NCBI GenBank assembly: GCA_009809945.1
Contig: WTPW01000447.1
Location: 194,050-258,049, forward strand
From: Gigaspora margarita
Taxonomy: Eukaryota; Glomeromycota; Glomeromycetes; Diversisporales; Gigasporaceae
Direction: 5' to 3'
Length of the DNA stretch: 64,000 bases
Shown here: piece by piece, positions 23,935 to 35,660 of the stretch
Layout: the number at the start of each line of letters is the position of its first letter
Position numbering within the stretch: position 1 is the first letter of the stretch
Notes under the pieces: generated by a model
The model's input: only the letters and a program-made list of their open reading frames with translations
The model's database searches: none
What the model was told of the DNA's origin: nothing
Position numbers and translations under genes: made by a program

Positions 23935-24360
23935 ATGTCTCGTGGGAGGCCCCCTTTTTAAAGAAATCCGGTTAAACTTCACAAAAGTTACTGAAACTGA
24001 CATACAAGGCCGAAAAACACCTCGTCAAAAGTGTAATCACTGCAAAGAGGATTGTGTCAATTTAATTGCTCGATTAAAAGAACACTTATTAAAATGTAAT
24101 AAGCTTCCAAAAAATATTAAATATTCATTAGAATCTGATAAAATGAAATTAAGTAAATCAGACGTGGATACTTTATTAGCCAAATTCTTTTATTCAGCCG
24201 GCATTCCATTTACGGTTATTGAGAACCCTTTTTGGGAAGAATACATGGAAACTGTATTAAAACCGTAAATTCATTTTATATTAGTCCTAATCGACGCAAT
24301 TTGGCTAACAGTTTGCTTGATTTTGAATATCACATTGAATATTTTTTTCGTATGAAAATT
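23935..24360 (+). pseudogene. hAT transposase N-terminal fragment with BED zinc finger
   Basis: The natural start is ATG 23935 (MSRGRPPF), after which the frame shifts by one base near 23956-23960, in a C/T run. The main frame, to 24268, has KCNHCKEDCVNLIARLKEHL followed by LKCN: Cys-x2-Cys and a His-x4-Cys of a BED finger. It then has AKFFYSAGIPFTVIENPFW, the GI-F-x-ENPxF block that follows BED in hAT proteins. A second shift near 24270 leads to YISPNRRNLANSLLDFEY, still hAT-like. The RNase-H-like catalytic core and dimerisation region are absent. Broken, not functional. Confidence 0.85.
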
Positions 24361-24467
24361 TTCTCGAAGTGAATATTGTATCGTGGAACTTGGTCGGCAC
24401 AGAAATTAAACATTCAGACTCTGCTGTTTATGTTTTAAACCATTTATATGTTTTTAATTATTGTCGC

Positions 24468-24681
24468 AGATTATAATGAAATCGGATTAAAATGAAATTA
24501 AGGGTCTCAATTTAAAAATATAAGCACTGCTAGAATCCACCTATACTTCTTTTTAAATAACCCTAACCCTAAAACCTAATCTAACTATAAAAAAAAATTT
24601 AACAAAAAAGGCCCAAAAAATTTTTAAAAATTTGTCATAAAATAGTTTAAATTTCATTATAATCCGATTTCATTATAATCT
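24468..24681. mobile_element. 214-bp MITE inside the hAT element
   Basis: Ends AGATTATAATGAAATCGGAT and ATCCGATTTCATTATAATCT are inverted for about 34 bp, with an internal second copy of TAATGAAAT. The interior holds TAACCCTAACCCTAAAAC. Flanks do not show a clean duplication. Confidence 0.7.
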
Positions 24682-25166
24682 ATCACAATTATTAAAAAAA
24701 AACCACAAAAAACAGTTTTAAACAGTTTTTTTTTTACCATTCCTAATCGCTATTTCAGTGATCATAATAGGTTGTTAAGGTTATGATAATTTGCATTAAA
24801 ATTATTATAATTTCTATATAAAAATTTTGTCATAGAACTTAAGTTAGTTTGCATTGAAATTGCCGTGATTTCTAACGTAGTTTGCATTGGAATTATCCGA
24901 TTTTTATTGTAAAAAAAATTCTGTTATAGAACTTGCTATTTCTATCGTGAATTACTGTAAAAAGTTCTGTTGTGAAACTTACTCGCTATTCTAGTGAACG
25001 TAATATGCAGTTAAGATTTGTTTGCATCGGTAAAACATATCCACCGATTTGATTTCTATGGGTCTTTTTCGATAAACAATTACACAAACTTCTGTTATTA
25101 AGTGACGTGAAGAATAACAAACGAAACGTTCAAATAAAATAATTTTTTGGCCTCTATATGGGGAAG

Positions 25167-25413
25167 CCTACAGCAAAAGGATGCTTCAGGGCAACCAATC
25201 AAAATTTGAGATTTTACAGAATAACCAAATAATAAACGAATATTTTTATAAAAACAACCTTTAATAATTAAATCTATTAATAAAAAAGTACATAATTTCA
25301 CTTTATTTTTTGATACTATTCACCGCTATTATATAGGTGATAATCATATACCAATTTTGGTCATGATTTTCTCAAAATCATATGATTGTCCCGAAGCATC
25401 CTTTTGCTATGGG
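25167..25413. mobile_element. 247-bp MITE with CAGCAAAAGGATGC ends
   Basis: CCTACAGCAAAAGGATGCTT at the left and AAGCATCCTTTTGCTATGGG at the right are inverted over about 40 bp, continuing CAGGGCAACCAATCA / TGATTGTCCCG. The apparent minus-strand reading frame here is a by-product of the repeats. The target duplication is unclear. Confidence 0.65.
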
Positions 25414-25978
25414 TTTTAAAAGAACAGCTACGCCAACCTGTGAAAGGAAGCACTATCACTAGTTGTTGAAGCGTTCGGGTATTTTCGGGTAGTGAAGGAT
25501 CGGTTGTATAATGGGTAAGGGTGAAAAAGCAATTTTCAGGAAAAACTACCTTTTTAACTTACTTTCAGCTAATAATTAAACATGCAGATATTAAAATATT
25601 CTATACACTTAATTATGGATTAAAAGTAAGTTTAAAGGACCGTTGTTGTAAAAACTCACTTTGTAATCAAATTTTAACAGCAAATAATTCTCGGTCATGA
25701 TTGGCTAATTTTGGGGTCAAACCAACGAGTCGATTTTAAAGATCATAAATAGATGACAGCTGAGTTACGATATTATCATACAGGAGACTGTAATTTTTGA
25801 TCATTTTTGTATCCTTGATTTGCCATGTTTCAATTTTCTCATATTGCAGACTTATGCAAGTTATTTATTTGTCTTGATTTTATTAAAATCAGATTAGTTA
25901 GTTTGCAAAAATTTATGACACAACCCAATTACGACAATTATAACCATTACGGCAATTACGACATTTTGCACATTAAAT

Positions 25979-26665
25979 TAGGGATGGGATTCTGCTCATC
26001 TGAACTTTGTTCGTCCCTGTTCGAAACCCGAATCAAGTTAAACACAAGTTTTTCAATCACGTGAATTTAATTATGTAAAATGAAACCAGTATGCTCGAAT
26101 TGAGTTCGAAATCGAGCTTACGAGCAAAAAGCTTCATGATCTATAAATTTTCAACTTTTTGATTAAATAATATGACGTCATTTAATTGAATGACTTTTAA
26201 AAATGAAATACAGTTGAAATAAAATAATAAAAAGTTTTTAATTGAATTTGATATCTTTGAATAGTATGACGATTTTAATTAAATGTTAATTAAAAGTTTA
26301 TCGATGACATTTTAATTAAAAGTAAAAAAAAATTGCGTTAAGTTTATGTCAAAGATTCTCAAATATATAAATACATCGCTTTTATTTTTTTTTACTTCAA
26401 TTATTTCAATTTTACAAAATGGATGAAGAAAGCTCATTTGGACAAAGTAACTGAACTTACCTCCACGCCGAACTCACTGTTATCTCATATGTAATAACGA
26501 TAAATATGTATTATGCAAATACTCAATATGAATTTATGTATTCTAAAAGCTGTTTAAACTAACATGTTCGGGCAAACATAATTAATATTCATGTGTAACC
26601 GGGTTTAAAGCAGGGTTTGAAACCCTGTTTTTGTGAAGCACGAACTAACCAATTTAAGCAGTCCT
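25979..26665 (+). mobile_element. Worn hAT-type element with a promoter-like start
   Basis: Starts TAGGGATGGGATTCTGCTC and ends AAGCAGTCCTA, hAT-like ends; the interior repeats GTTCG and GGGTTTGAAACCC words. At 26418 ATGGATGAAGAAAGCTC opens an 11-codon frame (MDEESSFGQSN) behind ATATATAAATAC and a T-rich leader, as if only the 5' end of a gene was kept. Flanking 8-mers agree only partly, so the call is tentative. Confidence 0.4.
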
Positions 26666-27340
26666 AGTTGTAATTAGGGTTGCAACCTAATGTCTGTAAT
26701 TATTACTTACCTTGCTATGTAAACTTTATTTCGAATTTTACGTATGTACTAAAATACATGCAGTAAACTTTATTAATTGAATAACAAAAGTAGTCAAAAT
26801 TGATTTTTATATGTGTTAGCCTTATTTATTATATATTATAAAGATCATTTTTTTAATGGGTTTTTCCTCTTTGGCTCTTTCACTTTTTTTTTTTCTTTTT
26901 TTATCATGCACATTCATGTTCATGATTCCAAACAATATTATGTATTTTATCTCATCCCATCATTAGAAACTGATTAATTTATTTACTTATTATTACTTAT
27001 AGATTTACATTTGTATAAGAAATTCAAATAAATATTCCTTATTTTATTTTACATTCGTTTGTTGTTAATCGTTCTAACGATCAAATCTAATTCCCAGCAT
27101 TATTTCAACTACCAACCTCATCATAAACCATTACAAATCTTCATACCTCATAAGATAAAAATGTTCCTTATATGATTCAATAAACGAAACAAGAAAGAGA
27201 AATTAAAAATGAAAAAAAAAGTTAAAAAAAATTAAAAAAGAAGTTGATGAATAACAAATGAAATATCTGTATAAATAAAATATTTGAAATTCATGATAAA
27301 AATCAACCAAAATTATAAAGTGTTAACTTTTACAATCTTA
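26666..27340. other. Intergenic region downstream of the P450 gene
   Basis: No coding sequence or element ends seen. T-rich and A-rich tracts at 26880-26905 and 27180-27245. Confidence 0.4.
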
Positions 27341-30300
27341 CTATTGTTTTTGAGATACTTTGACCATAAAGTCATGGACTTGGTTGGTTCCCCTATAAAC
27401 ATATTTAATTGATTCATTTTTGTTTACTGGCTCAATATTGTACTTTCTAAAAATTAAGACTACAAGTAACTTTAGCTCAATTAATACAATATTTCTTGCT
27501 GGACACATTCTTAAACCTCCACCAAATGGTATATATCTATTTTTATACATATTACTAAATTCTCCAGTACCTCCATGTTCTTCACTGAGAAATCGATCAG
27601 GGTTAAATTTGTTTGGTTCTTTCCAATAATTAGGATTATTCATTATTCGGTGATGATCAATCCAGAACCATGTTCCAGATTCCCAATGTGATTTATCTAT
27701 ACTTTCATCACCGTCAAGTATACGTATATTGTATGGAATCGGATTTGTATGACGAATGGTTTCTTTAATCAATGCATCTATATATTGACATTTTTCAAGA
27801 TCTTCGTAAGTAATCATTGAATTTTTATCTGATCCAAATATTTTGAGTATTTCTGCACAAATTTTTTCAAGAATTAAAGGATTTTTGGAACATTATAAAT
27901 AAGAAAACAAAGAGTATTGGCGGTCTATTCATATGGGCCGATTTGAACACTCACCCTAAATTTGTAATCCCAAATTTGAGGGTCATATTTAAATTGTCCA
28001 ATCAAAATCATGAATTTTATTAATACTAATAAAGTAAAAAAGAACGTAAAGAAAACTTCCGGTAAACTATATAATAACTTACTATAAAACTTTACTAGTA
28101 TATTGCTATTAGTGCTAATTTGTCTGATCAAAAAATGTTTTTTGTTGATCAAAAAATAGTATAAACTTAGCTTATAACAACAAAAATAAAGAAATAGAAA
28201 TCTTACAATGTTCGCGATCATGTTAAATCTAAAATCCTCTATCAAAAAATAGGTTCGTGTTCTATCTATTGTTGCTATTTAGTAATATAAATTTTAAATT
28301 ATTATTTTTAGCTTAAACTTTTTATTCACTTATTAATTTTTTTTATAATTTAGATCGGGTAGGTAGATTTTATAGTAGTTAGACGAAATTTAGTACTATT
28401 TAAATCATATTTTTTTATTAGAAAGATTTTTGGCGTATATTTTTCTACAATCTATTGATTTCTAATTATTATTAATTAAAATTTATAGATAAAACTATCA
28501 GAAGGCACTAAAACTATCATGGTTATTAAAAATGGTGAAATATAGGTTTAACGTTTAATATTATAGGCAACATTGCATTTTCTAATTTAAATTATTTATA
28601 TTTTAGTTTAGAATCATTCGTATAGGCAGTTTATAGTTTAGATTATTTAATATAATACAAGTTTACACTTGTTATAGTGAAATCCGGGCTGAGAAATAGA
28701 AATAAATTTTTTTGAAAGATCTGAAGTTAACCCAACACAAGGGTATATATGCCTTTGAAATTGCCACGTAGATAGCACGCAATTCCTTAAAATATTTTAT
28801 AATTATTAAATTACCTATTTATTTTAAAAAATATAACTTTTCTAAATGTTGGCTACCTAAGTTAATTCCATTTTTAATATAAAATATTATGTTTCCCTTA
28901 AAATTAGATAGCATCTAACTATATCATCAGTAGTATATCCAGGAATAAATTCCATCATATGATAGATCATATGGCGTGCCGCTTCCTGAATAAAAAGAAT
29001 ATCCGTCATCGCCATGATAACCGCACCCCATGATTCATTTTCCTCGTTTTCTTGTCCTAAAGATATGATATAGACGTTAATCTATAATAATAAGAAATAA
29101 AACAAATTTTGCTATTACCAAGCATGAGCGTATTTTTATATAATTTGAATCGTCTTTTTTTATTGCTTTGCTTTGTACAATATCCGATTCCAATCATTCT
29201 ATTAAGAAAAAGGAATTAAAAGGTTATAAAAAATCATAACAAAGGTATGTTTATAAAATAAATATTGATGATACCTATTTTTCCTTTGTCTATAATTTAA
29301 AATATCCCACACTCTGAAGGGAATAGATAATTTGCTCGAACAATAGCAGCTTTATAATTAAAAGGTTTTTTTAATAAATTAAAAGTAGAATGCTGACATC
29401 GCAATTTTGAAACCTTTACCAACAACACCAAGTCTAATTCAAAAAATAAATAATTAAAATTTTGAATAAACGCGTTTGTTAAATTTTTTTTTTAATTAAA
29501 CTTAACTTACAAGTTTTTCTCTGCCATGACTGCATGACAACATTTTAAATGAGATGTCTCATAATCACTAGTGCGTTGACCAATATTAATTCTTTTACAC
29601 CAGTAAATGAAGAACCGGGTCTAGCGTTTGGACCAGTGCGAGCCAAGACGAAATACCAATTGGCCTTTTCACCATTGGTAATTAGCATTTTTTGTCCATT
29701 AATGACCCATTTATCGCCTTTCTTTTCGCCCTGATTGAAATTCCTGCAACATCAGAACCAGCACCAGGCTCAGTAACGCACCTCGGTCATACGATCTAAC
29801 TTTTTTTTTGTTCTTTATTTCCCGCGACGATTAACGGAGCTTCAGCAAGATTCCTCATTTCATATTACCCGTATAATTCACTTTAAGTCCACTTGAAACT
29901 ATGTCAATAAACAATGATTTGTCTTTAATATCCTATACAGTCGGCAAAACAATATCATTGTACGAAGGTATTACCGGTAAATCTAAATCTCCCATTGCTG
30001 TAATTTAGATCTTTTGTTATTAATGAACAAAAGTTAATTTACAATGTACGATTTAGGTATTTGTACTACGATAAGTATAATATGGGTGTATATACGTATG
30101 TTAATAAATTGTGTAACATTTCAATATTGTTTTAGTGACCTAATTTGGTTACCTAAAAAAGGCCCAATTCCACAAATTGGCCGATATGTATTAAATATTG
30201 ATTAGTATTTATAAATTTAATTTTGATTAATTAAAAATCATGTAACAATACCGTCTCAATAGAAGCAGCAATAATGTCAGAAAGATTGTTCTCAATTTCA

Positions 30301-31169
30301 TCATCATCCATTGGTCGTTCACCTTCTATATATTCAGAATCATTTAATGAATTAGCAATCAACAATAGGTCTAATAAATTAAAAGCTGTTGGAGATCCAT
30401 TCTTAATCTCGTTTCTACGTTTCTTAATAATATTAGATGTTGTACCGTTCAAGAAAATGAAATTCTTTTTCATAGTATTAAAACCAAGTAGCATAACAAT
30501 GTTGCTAATACAGTTTGGTACAAAAGCTAAAAAAGCAAACATTGCAATGTGTTCAGATGCAGCTTTGGAAATTGAATCAAATGGTAAGTTATATAATGAT
30601 TGTCCAATAACAGTTTCGATTGTTATTTTTGTTTTATAACAAAACACCCATTTTGAAAAATCTAAGTTTACAATATTATTTTCATCCCATTGCTTTTCAA
30701 GTTCCTTAAATATCTTTTGAACACTATTTATGAATCCAATATGATATTTTTTTGACATTAAAACCTTAGTGACAAATTGTCGGCTTCGTTTCCATTTATG
30801 AATAATATTATTAAATACTATTCCATTTGATATTCCAACTTCATCATAAGCGGCAATGCCACGTTTAAAAAACTTTGATTCCTTATATAAACTCTTTGAC
30901 TCATTATGTGAGAAATATATTTTATCAATATATTTTGTGTCACAGACGACTATAACCCGAAAAGAGCCAGCATAAAACTCCCAAATATCTACAGATTCAT
31001 TTAAATTTTTTTCAGCCCATTTACGAGGGTCTATCCCAATTTGAAGAAATGTACCAATAAATGGTAATGGAATTGGACCAGGAAGAGGGTTCGGACGAGT
31101 AAAATAACGATAATAAAAGTATGTAATATATAAAAAAAGAATTATTCCTGCATAAATTATGATTGCCAT
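27341..31169 (-). CDS. Cytochrome P450, two exons around a 2.3-kb intron
   Basis: Haem-thiolate mono-oxygenase, membrane-anchored in the ER. Exon 1 is 31169-30252 (306 codons), exon 2 is 27924-27341; the junction ACG|GTATTG ... GAATAG|ACC is phase 0 and rebuilds the I-helix block [17 protein letters not shown]. Residues 3-22 are a hydrophobic anchor, followed by [15 protein letters not shown], the proline hinge. Exon 2 has [13 protein letters not shown] (the E-x2-R of helix K), FNPDRF (PERF block) and [14 protein letters not shown], the haem-Cys loop, with Ala where most P450s have Gly two residues after Cys. Total is about 500 residues, normal. Oddity: exon 2 lacks one base in an A run near 27887 (584 nt instead of 585), shifting frame between NVPK and NPLILEKI; this may be a sequencing error or a young disabling change. 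Substrate unknown. Confidence 0.85.
28660..29060 (-). pseudogene. SPRY-domain gene fragment, inside the P450 intron
   Basis: Minus-strand frames give [18 protein letters not shown], then [19 protein letters not shown], then [19 protein letters not shown]. These are consecutive SPRY/B30.2 blocks: GYHGDDG near the start, the F-x-KNGINLG strand, and YPCVGL near the end. They lie in different frames with a stop between, and a possible small intron (GTAATT...TTTAAG) before the last block. SPRY domains bind proteins and are often expanded in mycorrhizal fungi. Upstream domains are absent, so this is a fragment. Confidence 0.75.
29350..29860 (-). pseudogene. Acyl-CoA dehydrogenase (medium-chain type) fragment, inside the P450 intron
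   Basis: Blocks of the mitochondrial or peroxisomal flavoenzyme of beta-oxidation are plain: [30 protein letters not shown] (the FAD/substrate loop), [45 protein letters not shown], and [11 protein letters not shown]. At least four frame changes or stops separate them, and both the N-terminal helical part and the C-terminal part with the catalytic Glu are missing. A duplicated, decayed copy; a normal gene presumably exists elsewhere. A separate short start, [18 protein letters not shown], precedes it at 29996 and is not recognised. Confidence 0.8.
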
Positions 31170-31929
31170 TATTTCTTTAATTTTTTTCTTTTAAATTAGA
31201 TTTTTTTTTAAAGTTTGGGAAGTTTTTATGATTTTTTTTTTTTTAAAAAAATTTGAATGGCATTTATCACTATTAGTTTCGTATTACCATGATCAATTTG
31301 TTAGTTTTTTTTTTTATTATTACCCCTTAAGCCGTCCGGTTTAGCGTACAAATTTGTAAGCTAAAATATTTTGAAGAAAATTGAGGTTGAAAAAAATTTT
31401 TTTTATAAAATTTTTATTCTAATTGGCTGTGGTGATTCGTCAAGACCCGAGTTACATGCACACCTGCAGCTACAGTGTGAAATACTTCAAGTAACATGAT
31501 TGGAAGGTACAAATTACATGATGGTTAAAAATGCGTCATTTTACCTATACTTTTGAGTCATCGTATCTCTTTAACATCACCTCAAAAATCGATTATATGA
31601 AGTTGGTAATACTGTAACCGATTTTTGGAGTATTGATAAACAAGAAACGCGTCGGCAAATGCAATGAACTATGCGAAATATAATTAATTTTTGTGTATCA
31701 AAATATTATGAAAAAATTTAGTGTAGGTAGTCTATAGCAAATTAATGTAAGGTTTTTTTTTTGTAACTACTTAATACGGTAGGTAAATTAAAGAATTATT
31801 TACTCAAAAGTAACAAAGTTCGGGCATTCTTATATGAATTTTAAAACCCCTTATTTAAAGGATCTTATAATTTCACCATATCATCATCAATAACTTTACT
31901 ATATTAGCTAGCTATGAGTTAGATTGTAT
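31170..31929. other. Upstream region of the P450 gene
   Basis: T-rich tracts at 31195-31310 lie upstream of the ATG at 31169 (A-rich on the coding strand). 31400-31700 is less AT-rich, without a gene or repeat I can define. Confidence 0.4.
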
Positions 31930-32720
31930 TAAAATTGTCATAATTTTATTTGATTCACTGTAAAAAATTTTATTATAAAGCTTCACGATAGCACAATATG
32001 TGTTAAGTTAGTTTGTATTACTAATGCAGTGACATACTATATCAGATATGCATTGAAATTAAGTCATTATTTCTATCATAACTTATTGTAAAAATTTATT
32101 ACAAATCAGGGCACAAAATTTTCGAGGATGTAATCTGCTTTTTTTTTTGGCAATGTTTCCTAAATGGAACTTAGAAATGATAGTTGGAAGTAATATTATT
32201 AAACAATTGAAATATTTATATTGCATGTGTAAAGAATATAAAAAAGCAGAGAATTTCTGACTATTGAAAAATCAGGCCGGAAATCTATGGCATTTTACAA
32301 TAGGGTTTGTGCATTGGTACTACTATAGTGATACACAGTATGTGATTAAAGATGAGTTTGTGTTGGAATCATTGTTGTAAATTCTATCATATTTATTGTG
32401 AACATTTTACTATAATGCTTGCTATCAAGATATGGAATTGCAGTTGTAATTCTACAATACTATAATTTATTGTAAACAATTTTGTCATAAAAAATTTTAT
32501 TACAAACTCACTGACAATTGTGGTGCACATTATATACAGTTAAAATTGAATTAGTTTTTGTATTGAAATTACTATTATACTTGCTGTAAAAAATGTTGCA
32601 AAACTTACTAACTATTGTAATGGTAGACAAAATATAATTATAAATTCTATCAAAAATTACTGCAAAAAATTTTATTATTAAACTTGCAGGGTATTGTGGT
32701 ACACACAGTGTAGTAGTGCT
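31930..32720. repeat. Diverged minisatellite, same unit as 23540-25040
   Basis: Repeats of GTGATACACAGTATGTG, GTTAGTTTG-ATTGAAATTA, AATTCTATCATATTTATTGT, and TTTTATTACAAACTC in a unit of about 95-100 bp. Roughly eight degenerate units. Confidence 0.55.
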
Positions 32721-32902
32721 CCTAAGTCTGGTCTGGTCCGGTCTGAGTTCAGACCCAGACTCAAACTTTAAATTTTACCAAATTTCAAACTTAGAACAAA
32801 TTCAAACTCAATTATTAGTTTGGTCCAGGTCTGGTTCGAAGTTTGCAAACTAGTTTGAGTTCAAATATATATATATATATATTTGAATACTGAACAACTT
32901 TA

Positions 32903-33663
32903 CTATATATTGTCGAAAATAAGCAACCCCTGAAAATAAGATACCCTTCTCAAACCTCAAAAATATCTTTGATCTAAAAATAAGCTACCCATGATTGATA
33001 CAATTGCTACATTGTAAAGTCCAAACTTTATATATAAATCTACTTAAGTAAACTTATTCAGAAAATCAAAATATACATACTGTACTTTGAAATTTTCAAC
33101 AAAATTAGTAAACATTTTATTAATTGGATTTTAATTTTTACATTCAATAAAAAAATTAAAATTTTATTAATAAAATATATTTGTCAAACATAAAAATTAA
33201 AAGTCAAATAATAAAATATACTATAAAGTCCCAAATATAAGCAACTCCAAAAATAAGAAACACCTACATTTTGAGGCCAAAATACAAGAAAAATAAAATA
33301 AGCAACCCCTTTAAAATTGTTAAATATAGAATATATTTTATTAAAATAGACCAATAAAATTGAGTATTTCGAAGTTACTAAATTTAAGCAACCCTTCAAA
33401 AAATTTAGCCAAAATAGGTAGGGTTGCTTATATTTGGGACTTTATAGTACTCCAATTTGATAAAACTTTTAGTATATGTATATATTAAGCTTGCAAACAA
33501 GTTTATTTAAGTACTAATAATTGATTTATATAAAAGAATTTAGACTTTGCTATGTACCAACTATTGATAATTAACCAAAATAATTATATTTAAAAATAAG
33601 CTACTTCCAATTTTTTTGTATTCAAAATCATCCAAAAAAGGTAGCTATTTCAGAAATATATGA
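32903..33663. mobile_element. MITE of the TATTCCCGAAAATAAGC family, holding a second MITE
   Basis: TATATATTGTCGAAAATAAG at the left and GTAGCTATTTCAGAAATATA at the right are related to the ends at 11763. The element at 33221-33447 lies inside. Confidence 0.55.
33221..33447. mobile_element. 227-bp MITE with TA duplication
   Basis: CTATAAAGTCCCAAATATAA and TTATATTTGGGACTTTATAG are exact inverted ends; TA at 33219-33220 and 33448-33449. Nested in 32903-33663. The near-perfect ends suggest it is recent. Confidence 0.8.
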
Positions 33664-33838
33664 TACTTAAAGTGAGAAGTAAGAATCAATTAGTAAAATT
33701 TAGATAATTATAGGATTTTGTAAAATTTTATTAATAAAATTATTAAAAATATTAAATTACTTGAAATTTTACTAATTGATTAGGGGAGGGCCATTTATTA
33801 GCTAATTAGGGTTTTACTAAGTAGCTGATCCCAACCCA

Positions 33839-34145
33839 GGTTTACTTATTTGTGCAGTAATAAACCAAAAAAAATTTAATTTGTAAATAAACAAAGTATT
33901 TAAAAACACAAAGTTAGGGATGGAAGATTAGTTTTAGAAAATATAGCTATAGATAGTTTCTTATTATATATAAAATTTTGTTCTCAACATTTTTAGTTAG
34001 TGCACAAAAGTCAATTTTTGCTTTTTTTTTCTTCTGCATGTGTTCAAAATTTATATTAGACTGATTTGAAACAATCTAAATTCGAACTCACTAATTGGTA
34101 GTGGCCTATTTAGAAGTTTGTATTACTAGTACAAATAAGTAAACC
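33839..34145. mobile_element. 307-bp MITE, GGTTTACTTATTTGTGC ends
   Basis: GGTTTACTTATTTGTGCAGT and AGTACAAATAAGTAAACC are inverted. An inner GTTAGGGATGGAAG block resembles a hAT end. Relatives at 22606-22800 and ending at 20085. Confidence 0.65.
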
Positions 34146-34224
34146 CTTACCCTCACCTGATAATTTTCCAAGAATTTGATTGGTTAAAATTTTATAATAT
34201 ATACATATATAAAAATATGACATA

Positions 34225-34640
34225 TTGAATAACTTTTGATCTACTAGTCTGATTTAGATAATCTAACTACCAAAATGCCTGTCTCAATAAGACAATTCTA
34301 ACAAGCCCAAAATCATCAAAATCCAATTACAGAATCCTAGAATCATTCATTTTTTGTGTAATTTTAATAGTGATTTTTTAAAATTACTAAGCAAAATTGT
34401 TTAATATTAAATAATTTTTGATCTGCCAGTTCATTTTAAATAATATAACTACCAAATATTGCAAAAAATAAACTATCTCCAAAAATAAACTACCTCCTCA
34501 TTTGGTCAAGAAACTAGGGTATATGGCATGACTAAAAATTTTTTCATGCCACATGGCATGCCATTTACTAAAGTTTATGCCAGAATGCTACCCTGGCATG
34601 CCATTAATATACATTATAGATATATTTAATTATAATTGGT
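34225..34640. repeat. Loose GATC-stem repeat and TGGCATG cluster
   Basis: AACTTTTGATCTACTAGTCT at 34228-34250 and ATTTTTGATCTGCCAG near 34415-34435 belong to the stem module shared by two MITE types. 34513-34605 repeats TGGCATG and CATGCCA several times. No element ends defined. Confidence 0.4.
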
Positions 34641-35059
34641 TAATAATACAACTTAATAATAATATACCTCAACCTAATAACACTTTTCACCTTTATTTAT
34701 AGTAGGCATATCATATTAAAAATCAATTTAAAAGTTCTAACAATTAACAATTCTAAATAGCATATAATTAGATTATTTTAAAATATAAAATTTTGTACTT
34801 AAGCTACAATATTTATTTATGAACCATATGAACATATATACTATGTATCTTTATCGCTTTGACAGGTTTTTGTATCAATTAAAATGCATGAATATCAGTT
34901 AATATATCACTTTAATGGGAATAATATATATGATTATTTTGCAATAAATTTGTTTGCACTAGTGAATTACTTAAGGGATAATAATTAAGTATATGAGCTG
35001 CATCAAGCCAATAATGTTCTATAAATATAAATAATATAAATAAAAAACCAAGCACAGGT

Positions 35060-35660
35060 GTTACCCCCAAGTGACAGATTGATAGTTCAAATTCTACTGG
35101 TGATGTTTTGAAGTTAAATCTGTGTTCAGTAATTGTGGCTTCTGATTGGTTGGGCACAAAACCTGTACCCTTGGTTCTACTATCTCGAATAGAAGCTCAT
35201 GGGTGCAATGGTATACTATATCGCAAATCTAGAGAACTAGAAAAAACCTACAAGAACCCGTTTGGCAAGACCTGAGTTAGCAGATAGTGAAAACCAGTCC
35301 TTATAGTATATGCCAAAGAAGGCAGTACTATGATCAGGATGAACCTAATGAGGCAGGTAGCCTTTGGTTACCAAATCCAGGTGACAGTACATGTATGGGA
35401 CATAGAAGTTGTTCCAGTAGGCACTATGTGCGAGGGTAAAGTAGCCCTTAGATTGTTGATTATCTAAAAGAGTTGTGGCCTTACAATATCTGCTTAATGT
35501 AGTGCATTAGGTAGTAATAGAAAGACTATGAACCAAAGGGTTTAAATAGACAAATTCTGTAGTTGGGTTGTAGGTATAGCAGCTAGTGTAGAACCTTCAA
35601 GCGGACTATTTAAATTAGGCACCAAAAGTGCATGTGTGGCTAGTTGTATCCTCATTTATA
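35060..35660 (+). repeat. Dispersed repeat, plus-strand relative of 314-1340
   Basis: 35500-35655 (AAAGGGTTTAAATAGACAAA, GGTATAGCAGCTAGTGTAGA, GTGGCTAGTTGTA) matches 410-545 in reverse complement. A GTTCAAATTCTAC word at 35093-35105 is B-box-like. The copy is less AT-rich than its surroundings and has no convincing reading frame. Confidence 0.5.

Larger units (their letters stand above)
23733..24745 (+). mobile_element. Shortened hAT transposon with BED finger, about 1 kb
   Basis: Ends TAGGGATGGCAAATG and ACCATTCCTA are hAT-type inverted ends, flanked by TTCGCTAT (23725-23732) and ATCGCTAT (24746-24753), 7 of 8 identical. It holds only the N-terminal part of a transposase (23935-24360) and then jumps to the right end; the catalytic part is missing, so it is an internal-deletion derivative. 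A MITE (24468-24681) sits inside. Confidence 0.85.
23540..25040. repeat. Diverged minisatellite of about 95 bp, split by a hAT element
   Basis: Units contain GTTAGTTTGCATTGAAATTA, GTGATTTCTATC, GAATTACTGTAAAA, TTCTGTTACAGAACTT and CTCGCTATTCTAGTGA. Copies lie at 23540-23732 and 24746-25040, either side of the hAT element at 23733-24745. The same unit family recurs at 31930-32720, so it frames the P450 region on both sides. Confidence 0.6.

Noticed and set aside
24555-24580. TAACCCTAACCCTAAAAC, telomere-like
   Set aside because: Only about two and a half repeats, inside a MITE; no telomere or subtelomere context.
27925-28245. 106-codon minus-strand frame before P450 exon 2
   Set aside because: Lies in the P450 intron; the peptide has no motif and the splice acceptor at 27925 explains the boundary.
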